This document shows, piece by piece, positions 1 to 7,034 of a stretch of DNA of 50,213 bases. This DNA comes from an uncultured Bacteroidota bacterium (GTDB lineage: Bacteria > Bacteroidota > Bacteroidia > Flavobacteriales > Flavobacteriaceae): contig CACIXU010000011.1 of NCBI GenBank assembly GCA_902590705.1, forward strand, positions 1-50,213, given 5' to 3'. Position 1 is the stretch's first letter; each line of letters opens with the position of its first letter. The notes under the pieces are model-generated. The model did not search any database. It saw nothing but the letters and a program-made list of their open reading frames with translations, and was not told where the DNA came from. The position numbers and the translations under genes are program-made.

Positions 1-93
1 CTCAAACACATCAACCTTATAACCTTTCTTTACAAGTCTTATCGCGCTTGCTATTCCAGCAATGCCAGCTCCAATTACTACTGCTTTTCTCAT
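1..93 (-). CDS. CrtI/CrtD-like carotenoid desaturase, N-terminal fragment
   Basis: Only the first 31 codons lie in the window; the rest runs off the left edge. The protein opens with MRKAVVIGAGIAGIASAIRL, an FAD-binding Rossmann motif GxGxxG followed by a second helix, then KKGYKVDVFE, which ends in the acidic residue that binds the FAD ribose. This N-terminus is typical of phytoene desaturase-type oxidoreductases. The ATG overlaps the stop codon of the CrtA-like gene by 4 bp (ATGA), so the two are translationally coupled. A full phytoene desaturase gene sits at 1924-3381, so this copy is more likely a second carotenoid desaturase of the CrtD type. That is an inference from context; the fragment alone shows only an FAD-dependent amine-oxidase-like fold. 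Confidence 0.7.
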   Translation of the reverse strand, partial: MRKAVVIGAGIAGIASAIRLVKKGYKVDVFE

Positions 94-791
94 GAACCTT
101 TTCTAGTGTTAATGAATCCAGTATCCGATAGAACCTGAAATCTGGCAAAAAGATCCTCGCTATACCATTTCTGCTTTCTAGTTTTTTTAATAATATCAGA
201 ATGAATCTTACTTGAATATGCAAAATTATTTACTGAGTCAAAGCTATCCCATAAGCTTAAAGTAGCTTGCTGAATAAAGGGCCATTCTCCTATACCCTTG
301 AAATATTTGACTCCTTTTGCTTGCTCTATTGCAGCACTTGCAGCTGGAACGGATTTCCAAAAAGAAATCAATTTTGAGAACCGTAAAGTGGCTCTGGTAA
401 TAATAGCAACTGGCATTTTTTTTGCACTTTTATTAGGTTTTTGCTCAGGAAATGGATTTTGACCACTCCAAAATCCGTTACTTTTTAGAGATATCATTTT
501 TATTGTTCTAGTTGCAAATGCTTTGCTTTTATATCGGTTGATTGTCTCATTTTTTTCAAAAAATTCAGAAGCTGCATTTTCTGATTCCCACACTCCTAAA
601 AGAGCATAAGTCCCAAAATCTGGTCGTAAACTGAACCCATTTCCACCTCCTGTTCCCAATAATTTTAGAAAAAAAAGTCCATTTGTTTTTTGAATTTTTC
701 TATGTAATAGACCCATTTGAGTAAACGCCCAGGGTTTATTTTTTTTAAATTTGAAAAAAGTAATTGTTGTCAAACTCACCGTCCACTTCAT
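90..791 (-). CDS. crtA: CrtA-like (spheroidene monooxygenase family) protein
   Basis: This 233-residue protein resembles CrtA, the oxygen-dependent carotenoid ketolase/hydroxylase family. The clearest signature is TRATLRFSKLISFWKSVPAA around residue 130-155, matching the family pattern of a TRA box, then a basic strand and a W-x-x-VP segment. The N-terminal block with LGTGGGNGFSLRPDFGTYALL also fits. There is no signal peptide, as expected for a cytoplasmic or membrane-associated enzyme. It is the first gene of a minus-strand unit whose second member is an FAD-dependent carotenoid desaturase-like gene overlapping it by 4 bp. CrtA homologues in Bacteroidota are thought to add oxygen to acyclic or monocyclic carotenoids, but the exact substrate cannot be read from sequence. 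No good -7 element was found upstream. Confidence 0.72.
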   Translation of the reverse strand: MKWTVSLTTITFFKFKKNKPWAFTQMGLLHRKIQKTNGLFFLKLLGTGGGNGFSLRPDFGTYALLGVWESENAASEFFEKNETINRYKSKAFATRTIKMISLKSNGFWSGQNPFPEQKPNKSAKKMPVAIITRATLRFSKLISFWKSVPAASAAIEQAKGVKYFKGIGEWPFIQQATLSLWDSFDSVNNFAYSSKIHSDIIKKTRKQKWYSEDLFARFQVLSDTGFINTRKGS

Positions 792-1137
792 AAAAATTCA
801 AGAGTATAAAATTATGAATAAATCATTTAATTTTTATAAAATTTAGGCCTTAGAATGACTCTACTAGGATTTTAGAATTTATCTTTACAAGATATAATTG
901 CGAGGGCATCAATTAAAATAGTAAGAAATAACCACTTAAATATGATTACAAAAGTTTTTATAAAAATTGTTAAATAAAATAAGAAATGAATTTGAGATGG
1001 GTTCTGAGTTTTTTTAAATTGGTTATCTTTAAGAAAATATAAAGTTATGTCTCCATCATTTGTAGCCTTTGTTGTTATAGTTACCACTTTAGGTGTTCTA
1101 ATTGGTATTTTTATAGACATTTCCAAAAAATAAAATA
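792..1137. other. 346-bp AT-rich gap between crtA-like and K+ channel genes
   Basis: This is the only gap over 300 bp. It separates a minus-strand gene from a plus-strand gene, so it should hold both promoters, yet no perfect TAnnTTTG element was found. The plus strand carries a 28-codon membrane-segment ORF at 1047-1133, described separately. A minus-strand ORF across 872-1153 exists but looks spurious. No tRNA-like fold or strong terminator was seen. Confidence 0.5.
1047..1133 (+). CDS. possible 28-residue single-pass membrane peptide
   Basis: The ORF starts with ATG at 1047 and would encode MSPSFVAFVVIVTTLGVLIG and then IFIDISKK. About 20 uninterrupted hydrophobic residues are followed by a basic tail, which looks like one transmembrane helix. 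Its stop codon lies 4 nt before the TTG start of the potassium channel gene, a spacing compatible with translational coupling. The ORF is too short for statistics and AT-rich DNA easily gives hydrophobic codons, so it may be chance. I do not recognise a family. Confidence 0.25.
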   Translation: MSPSFVAFVVIVTTLGVLIGIFIDISKK

Positions 1138-1848
1138 TTGAAGTCCTTTTCAAAATTAGATAGATTCATATACCTACTTATCATTGTGAATGTAATTGCG
1201 ATGATATTAGAGTCCCACGAAAACATAAGCAATCTTTATGGCAATAGTTTATTCATTTTTGAAGCGATATCGATTTATATTTTTTCTTTTGAATACTTAT
1301 ACAGGGTTTATTTAGCCTTCAGAGAGAAAAAATTTAAAGGAGTATTGAAATATATTTTTAGTGTCTATGGATTAATTGATCTTATTTCCATTTTACCATT
1401 CTACTTGTACCAATTTGTAAAGTTAGATGGACGGTTTTTTAGGATACTTAGACTATTTCGATTGACTAGAATATTTAAGTTAGGTAGAGATAGCGAATCT
1501 TTAAAGCTTTTTATAAAAGCTTTAACAGCTGTAAAAAGCGAACTAAAATTTACGCTTTTCTTATCTGTACTTACCATCTTATTTTCTGCCTCTGCAATTT
1601 ACTATTTAGAAAATGAAGCACAACCAGAAAAGTTTTCAAGTATCACAGAATCAATTTGGTGGGCAACAGTTTCTCTGGCTACAGTTGGTTATGGAGATGT
1701 TTATCCAATAACAGCAGGAGGTAAAATCTTTGCTTCTATAATTTCATTAATAGGCATAGGAGTTGTTGCTATTCCAACTGGAATAATTAGCGCCTCTTTT
1801 GTAGAAGAAATTCACTCTCAAAGAAGAAGTAAAAATATAGATAATTAA
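1138..1848 (+). CDS. voltage-gated-type potassium channel (ion transport domain)
   Basis: A 236-residue, six-helix ion channel. The selectivity filter TVGYGD is at residues 182-187, followed by the last pore helix (GKIFASIISLIGIGVVAIPT). Before it lies an S4-like helix with regularly spaced arginines (RFFRILRLFRLTRIFKLGR, about residues 98-116), the hallmark of the voltage sensor. It should form a K+-selective tetramer in the inner membrane. The chosen start is TTG at 1138: an in-frame stop lies at 1114, no ATG occurs in between, and the first internal ATG (1201) would remove part of helix S1. There is no cytoplasmic RCK/TrkA domain; the protein ends shortly after the pore. It stands alone between two carotenoid transcription units, with no functional link evident. 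Confidence 0.9.
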   Translation: MKSFSKLDRFIYLLIIVNVIAMILESHENISNLYGNSLFIFEAISIYIFSFEYLYRVYLAFREKKFKGVLKYIFSVYGLIDLISILPFYLYQFVKLDGRFFRILRLFRLTRIFKLGRDSESLKLFIKALTAVKSELKFTLFLSVLTILFSASAIYYLENEAQPEKFSSITESIWWATVSLATVGYGDVYPITAGGKIFASIISLIGIGVVAIPTGIISASFVEEIHSQRRSKNIDN

Positions 1849-1909
1849 TTGTTTCTGATTTTAGAATTTTAAATACTAAATTCTTTAGTTAAATAAACTA
1901 GTTAATTAA

Positions 1910-1917
1910 TAATTTTG
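1910..1917 (+). promoter_or_regulatory. -7 element of crtI (TAATTTTG)
   Basis: TAATTTTG is a perfect match to the Bacteroidota -7 consensus TAnnTTTG. It lies only 6 nt upstream of the crtI ATG at 1924, so transcription would start at or next to the start codon. The TTG inside it is in frame and can be mistaken for the start codon. No clear -33 TTG was found at the usual distance. Confidence 0.45.
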
Positions 1918-1923
1918 TATAAA

Positions 1924-3381
1924 ATGAAAAAGAAAATAACCATTATAGGTTCTGGCTTCTCATCTTTATCTGCTGCATGTTACCTAGCTAAATCTGGTTA
2001 CCAAGTAAATATTTATGAGAAAAATAGTTCCCCAGGTGGTAGAGCTAGGCAATTAGAAAAAGATGGATTTACATTTGATATTGGACCTTCTTGGTATTGG
2101 ATGCCAGACGTGTTTGAAAGGTTTTTTAATGATTTTGGAAAGTCAGTTGATGATTACTATGAATTAGAGAGGTTAGATCCAGGCTATCAAGTTTACTTTG
2201 GTAAAAATGATTCTATTTATATTGGAGACCATTTAGAAAAGATTTACAATGTATTTGAGGGAGTTGAAAAGGGTAGTGCGCAGAAATTAAAAAAATTCAT
2301 TCGAAAAGCTTCAGATAATTACAAAATAGCGATGAATGATCTAGTTTATCGTCCTGGCATTTCACCACTTGAGCTTATAACGCCTGAAACCATTAAAAAG
2401 TTAGGTTACTTTTTTTCAAACATCAAAAAAGAGGTTACTAATGAATTTAAAAATCCTAAACTAATTCAAATTCTGCAGTTTCCTGTTTTGTTCCTTGGCG
2501 CAAAACCCGCTGATACCCCCGCATTTTATAATTTTATGAATTTTGCAGACTTTGGTCTGGGAACTTGGCACCCAAAAAACGGAATGTATAGTATCGTGGA
2601 AGCAATGGTCAGCTTGGCCAAAAGCCTAGGGGTAAAGATTTTCTTAAATAGCCCTGTTAACAAGATTTTATTAGAAAAAAATAAAGCTATAGGGATTAAA
2701 ATCAAGAATGAAATAATTTTATCAGATATTATTTTGAGTGGGGCAGATTATCACCATACAGAAACTCTGATTCCTGCAAATTTCCGAGCATATAGTGAGG
2801 CCTATTGGGATAAAAAAGTTTTTGCTCCCTCTTCATTGCTTTTTTACATAGGTATAGACAAGAAAGTTAAAAACGTTTCTCATCATACATTATTTTTTGA
2901 TGTTAATTTTGACTCCCATGCAAGTGCAATTTATGATAATGCAAAATGGCCAGATGAACCACTTTTTTATGCAAATTTCCCCTCTATTTCAGATCCTAAT
3001 ATGGCACCTGAGGGAAAGGAAACATGTTTTCTTCTTATACCAATTGCTCCAGGACTGGAAGATAGTGAATCGCTTAGAAAAAAATATTTTGATATCGTTT
3101 TTAATCGATTGGAAAAATTAACTGGTCAACAACTTAGAAACGATATTCTATTTAAAGAATCTTTTTGTGTAAATGACTTTATTTCTGCTTACAATTCATA
3201 TAAAGGAAATGCTTACGGAATGGCTAATACATTATTTCAAACCGCTTTTCTTCGTCCTAAATTAAAGAGCAAAAAAGTAAAAAATTTATTTTTTTCGGGA
3301 CAGCTTACAGTTCCAGGACCAGGTGTACCTCCTGCACTTATTTCAGGTAAACTAGTTGCTGGACTAATTGAAAAGAATTAA
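1924..3381 (+). CDS. crtI: phytoene desaturase CrtI
   Basis: A 485-residue FAD-dependent phytoene desaturase, which introduces double bonds into phytoene to give lycopene. The protein begins MKKKITIIGSGFSSLSAACY with the dinucleotide-binding motif GSGFSSL, then the CrtI box PGGRARQLEKDGFTFDIGPS near residues 36-55. Near the C-terminus are GNAYGMANTLFQTA (about residue 427) and the CrtI signature FFSGQLTVPGPGVPPALISG. I chose ATG 1924 because the beta strand of the FAD motif starts at once; an in-frame TTG at 1915 belongs to a -7 element. Flavobacterial crtI is commonly followed by crtB, but here the next gene is convergent and unrelated. Its stop codon overlaps that of the next gene (shared TTAA). 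Confidence 0.95.
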   Translation: MKKKITIIGSGFSSLSAACYLAKSGYQVNIYEKNSSPGGRARQLEKDGFTFDIGPSWYWMPDVFERFFNDFGKSVDDYYELERLDPGYQVYFGKNDSIYIGDHLEKIYNVFEGVEKGSAQKLKKFIRKASDNYKIAMNDLVYRPGISPLELITPETIKKLGYFFSNIKKEVTNEFKNPKLIQILQFPVLFLGAKPADTPAFYNFMNFADFGLGTWHPKNGMYSIVEAMVSLAKSLGVKIFLNSPVNKILLEKNKAIGIKIKNEIILSDIILSGADYHHTETLIPANFRAYSEAYWDKKVFAPSSLLFYIGIDKKVKNVSHHTLFFDVNFDSHASAIYDNAKWPDEPLFYANFPSISDPNMAPEGKETCFLLIPIAPGLEDSESLRKKYFDIVFNRLEKLTGQQLRNDILFKESFCVNDFISAYNSYKGNAYGMANTLFQTAFLRPKLKSKKVKNLFFSGQLTVPGPGVPPALISGKLVAGLIEKN

Positions 3382-4226
3382 AACCACCACCATATGATTG
3401 TAATTTCATCATCCTTTACCTTAATTACAGAGTCCAGCTTCCTTATGCTTTTAGTTAATGTAACGTCATAGTCAACCAATTGCTCTGAAACTTGAGTCCA
3501 TAGATTTAGCCTTTTAAAAAGATTGTATTTTAGATATTTATCTTTTTGAATATATTTACGATTTTCTACAAAAAAATCCATTTCATATAAATCAATAAAG
3601 TCAAGATCAAAAATCCATTTGGTCGCTATTCTATCTTCAAACTGATCTACATAAAATTGTTCTTCACGATCTGTATTTAGCATTAAATATTTCAAGTCCG
3701 TTCCGTCATAAATATTGTTTACCACCCTTCCAATTTCTGAGCCTAAAAACCTGAAAGTCCCATCTAGTTTAATTGCTTCATAGACAACTCTTGGGGGATT
3801 AAACGGATTATAATTACTATAAATCGATAATGGAGACCAGGGTAAACCGTCATATTCATCAATCCAAACATAAACACTATCATTTTTTATCTCCCAGCTA
3901 TCATATAATTGCTGAAAGGTTTTTCTAACCCAACTATTCTCCTCAATATATTCTTGAGTATAATTCTTAATATCATTCATCTCATCCCTTAAATTTACTA
4001 GGTTATCAATGTTAGATTCTCTATCTCCAAATTCTTCACCTTGATTCTCAACACTGAATGAAACTAATACACCAAAAAATACAATTAAAAACTCAACAAA
4101 ACCCTTTTTGATTCTATCGTAAAAGTCCTGATATGAGAAACGATCACCAAGTGTAATAATTCGGAGAAACCAATTTAGCTTCCTTTTATCTATACCTTTT
4201 TCTTTTTTGTTTATCTCTTCATCCAT
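3378..4226 (-). CDS. unknown single-TM protein, DUF6090-like architecture
   Basis: A 282-residue protein with a charged N-terminus, one transmembrane segment (FVEFLIVFFGVLVSFSVENQ, about residues 43-62) and a long region rich in acidic and aromatic residues. The layout of a membrane segment directly followed by ENQGEEFGDRES and then a helix with LRDEMNDIKN resembles the DUF6090-type membrane-anchored proteins common in Bacteroidota, whose function is unknown. No enzyme motif was found. The positive residues before the helix and the lack of a signal peptide suggest that the bulk of the protein faces the periplasm, but this is an inference. It is a single-gene unit between crtI and addB; its 3' end overlaps crtI by 4 bp tail to tail. 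Confidence 0.6.
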   Translation of the reverse strand: MDEEINKKEKGIDKRKLNWFLRIITLGDRFSYQDFYDRIKKGFVEFLIVFFGVLVSFSVENQGEEFGDRESNIDNLVNLRDEMNDIKNYTQEYIEENSWVRKTFQQLYDSWEIKNDSVYVWIDEYDGLPWSPLSIYSNYNPFNPPRVVYEAIKLDGTFRFLGSEIGRVVNNIYDGTDLKYLMLNTDREEQFYVDQFEDRIATKWIFDLDFIDLYEMDFFVENRKYIQKDKYLKYNLFKRLNLWTQVSEQLVDYDVTLTKSIRKLDSVIKVKDDEITIIWWWF

Positions 4227-4280
4227 ATCATAAATTTAAAAATATATAATAGTAAATATTAAAATTTGACTTAAAATCAT

Positions 4281-7010
4281 TCAAATACTAGCTTTAAAGG
4301 GAATTCTTGAATTAAATATTTCACCTATTAGCTCAAATAATACCTTTTCAAAGTTTTTCAAGTTATCATTACTAAGGGCATAACTGTTGTCAATATTTAG
4401 TTCAAAGGGCATAAAATATTCAGGAAGATTTCTAAAAGAAATTATTCCTGCTGAGGATTCATTGTAACCAGAAATTCTATTTGCATGAACATAAGAATAG
4501 ATAAGGATCTGGAATAAATAAGCTAAATCAGTATCCACTCTTAAAGCTTTCCAATCTGATAATCGCAGCTGTTTGGGTTTTATTAATCCAGTTTTATAAT
4601 CAATAATTCTCAAAGTACCATTAAATTGATCCATACGATCAACAATACCAATTAACTTTATTGGAAAATCAAGTTCAGGGATGTTTATGCTGTGTTCGAA
4701 GGATTTTTCGAGGTCTAATATTTTAATCTCATTTCCCTGATTAATCGAGGCTTCCTCTATATCAAGAAAATCTAGAATAGACTTTTTGAGAACTTCAAAA
4801 ATAATGTAGTTTCGCCCTGTTCTCCTATTATTTCCATGGTAGATTGATTGGTATTTTTCTTCCATTACAGGAAATAGCTTGTAACGCATTTCATCAAAAT
4901 CAGAGGCTTTTAAAATCTTATTTTGATATGGTAAATACAAACTTTCTAAAATCTCATGAACTAAGTTTCCTCTATCCATGCTGTTAATGGTAACTTCTAG
5001 TGTTTGATTTTCTCGAATCCCCAATACTCTTTGATGATAAAAATCTAAAGGATCTTTGAGAAATAAGGAAAGTGAAGAGGGGGAAAATCCTTTTTTAGCA
5101 ATTCTTTCTAATCGATCCATAATTAAATCTGTTTTCTTTACTTCAGAAACAGGGGTTATAGGTAGGCGGTAATCCACTACTAGCTGCTTTTCTATAATCT
5201 GATGATTAGGTAGTGCATGGTATTTTAATTGATAAAGAAAACGACTTTTTTCCCCAGCATTTAAACCTTCACTCTCAGTGTTATGTAGCAGAAAAATACG
5301 TTTCGATCTTTGCAATAATCGGTAAAAGTGATAGGTGTAGATGGCATCATTTTCTAGAAATGTGGGAAGATTAAATTTTTTCTTGACATCAAAAGGTAGA
5401 AAAGATTGATACTTTTTTCCTGAAGGCAAGATGCCCTCATTAACGTTGGTGATAATAAGGTTTTCGAAGTCCAACAGCCTTGTTTCTAATAGGCCCATGA
5501 TCTGAATTCCCTCCAAGGGCTCTCCAAAAAAATTTATTTTCTCCTCCCCAATAACCTCCCGAAGAAAAAGTAAAAGCGATGGTAGTGTATGAATTGCATT
5601 ATAACTTTGGCTAGTTAAAATTATTTGGTTGAAAATTTCTTTGAAACGCTGAAAACAAGAACGATCTAAATAAGCTATTTCAGCCTTAGACTGATCCAAA
5701 AACTCAATAAAGGCATCACTGATTTGTATACATCGTTTAAGAAACATAACCATATCTGAGGTTACACTAAAAAACAAGTAGTTAATTGATTCGATGGATG
5801 AGGACTCAAACAAATAATTACTGTGAAATCGATAAAGATTCTTTTTTTCTAATTCCTCTAGTTTAGATTTGGGATTAAAACCTCTGGATTCAAGCAAATT
5901 CATACACCAAGGACTTGTGAAAAGGGCCTTAAGGTCTTTGTAAAAAAAATAATTTTTAGATGCATTGATATGAAGGTTGAAAAAAGCCTCAAAAAATGTA
6001 GATACTGAAGTTTCTGCAATTGGCAAGCCCATCGTAACATTCCAATCGGATGACGTATCAGAAATTGCCGATAGCGTTGGGATTAGCAAGGCCTCATTGC
6101 CTAAAACTACAGCAGTTTTCTCATCTGGAAATTTTTCCGATAATTCTGTAGCCAACTGACCAGCGTATTTTGCTTGCGTAATATTCTTACTAACAGATAT
6201 CATTTCAATGACTTTGGGCTGAGAAAAGTTATCCTTTAATGAAACCTTAGAACCTCTTAGAGTTTTCCAATCGCGATAATATTTACGAATAAATTTTCCT
6301 GCAGAATGAACTTTATCTTCATAAAAAAAACGGTCGATATCCCAAATTACATTCCCTCGTTTGGCCGTCAAAAACTCCTGAATAATTAGTTCCTCAGCTT
6401 CATTAAGGGCATTGAATCCAACAAAATAATGATAGTTATTATTGTTTTGTAGATAGTGCTCTAAGTTATTGACCGCCTCTCGAAAAAGCATTCCTGAAGT
6501 GCCTTGATGATTTAGCCACAATAACTCTTTTAATCCATTGTAAAGCTCAGGCATTTGTCTCCAAAATTCAAGTTGATTTTTTATCATTGGGTTGACATCT
6601 TCTTTCATAGCCCACTGCTGTAATTCCTCAAAAGAATACTGAAAATCAAAAAAAGTTTTTTGATCCACTAAATAAGCATCAATCTGATTAAAGTCGGATA
6701 AAATCATACTAGACCATCCCAAAAATTGATCGAATGTATCTCGATTATTTTCAGTTGTTTTATCCTTGTAAACAGAATAAAGCATGTAAATAAGGTCAAC
6801 CGGCAAGGATTTTTTTAATCCTGAAATTTCTTCTATGAATGTTTCTATACTTATGATTTCTGGAGCAAAGGCAGGGAGATTAATTTGATTAGAAAGAGAA
6901 TTTTTTAAGAATAGTGTAGCTCTCTTACTAGGAACAATAATTTTTATTTCTTTAAAAGAATGACCTGAATTAATAATTTCTTTCGCTACCTCATCTAAAA
7001 AACTTTTCAT
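4281..7010 (-). CDS. addB: AddB-like exonuclease subunit (PD-(D/E)XK nuclease)
   Basis: A 909-residue inactivated-helicase/nuclease protein, partner of the AddA-like helicase encoded 24 bp upstream on the same strand. The C-terminus carries the RecB-type nuclease: GNLVHEILESLY (His motif), then LIGIVDRMDQF and IIDYKTG (D and D-x-K catalytic residues). The N-terminus aligns by position with the AddB P-loop, but reads IIVPSKRATLFLKN, with no GxxGxGKT. AddB proteins of Firmicutes hold a 4Fe-4S cluster using four cysteines around the nuclease; this protein has only three cysteines in total, all in the middle, and the equivalent site reads FLKDPLDFY. So a Fe-S staple is excluded. Role inferred: processing of double-strand DNA ends for recombination. 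An alternative name would be generic PD-(D/E)XK nuclease family protein. Confidence 0.85.
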   Translation of the reverse strand: MKSFLDEVAKEIINSGHSFKEIKIIVPSKRATLFLKNSLSNQINLPAFAPEIISIETFIEEISGLKKSLPVDLIYMLYSVYKDKTTENNRDTFDQFLGWSSMILSDFNQIDAYLVDQKTFFDFQYSFEELQQWAMKEDVNPMIKNQLEFWRQMPELYNGLKELLWLNHQGTSGMLFREAVNNLEHYLQNNNNYHYFVGFNALNEAEELIIQEFLTAKRGNVIWDIDRFFYEDKVHSAGKFIRKYYRDWKTLRGSKVSLKDNFSQPKVIEMISVSKNITQAKYAGQLATELSEKFPDEKTAVVLGNEALLIPTLSAISDTSSDWNVTMGLPIAETSVSTFFEAFFNLHINASKNYFFYKDLKALFTSPWCMNLLESRGFNPKSKLEELEKKNLYRFHSNYLFESSSIESINYLFFSVTSDMVMFLKRCIQISDAFIEFLDQSKAEIAYLDRSCFQRFKEIFNQIILTSQSYNAIHTLPSLLLFLREVIGEEKINFFGEPLEGIQIMGLLETRLLDFENLIITNVNEGILPSGKKYQSFLPFDVKKKFNLPTFLENDAIYTYHFYRLLQRSKRIFLLHNTESEGLNAGEKSRFLYQLKYHALPNHQIIEKQLVVDYRLPITPVSEVKKTDLIMDRLERIAKKGFSPSSLSLFLKDPLDFYHQRVLGIRENQTLEVTINSMDRGNLVHEILESLYLPYQNKILKASDFDEMRYKLFPVMEEKYQSIYHGNNRRTGRNYIIFEVLKKSILDFLDIEEASINQGNEIKILDLEKSFEHSINIPELDFPIKLIGIVDRMDQFNGTLRIIDYKTGLIKPKQLRLSDWKALRVDTDLAYLFQILIYSYVHANRISGYNESSAGIISFRNLPEYFMPFELNIDNSYALSNDNLKNFEKVLFELIGEIFNSRIPFKASI

Positions 7011-7034
7011 CTTTTTTGAATAATTTTTAATCCA

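Noticed and set aside
872-1153. 93-codon minus-strand ORF in the crtA/K+ channel gap
   Set aside because: It starts inside the channel gene, has no recognisable family or promoter, and its hydrophobic stretch is what AT-rich DNA gives by chance.
1915-1923. TTG start for crtI three codons upstream
   Set aside because: The TTG is part of a perfect -7 element; the ATG at 1924 fits the FAD motif.
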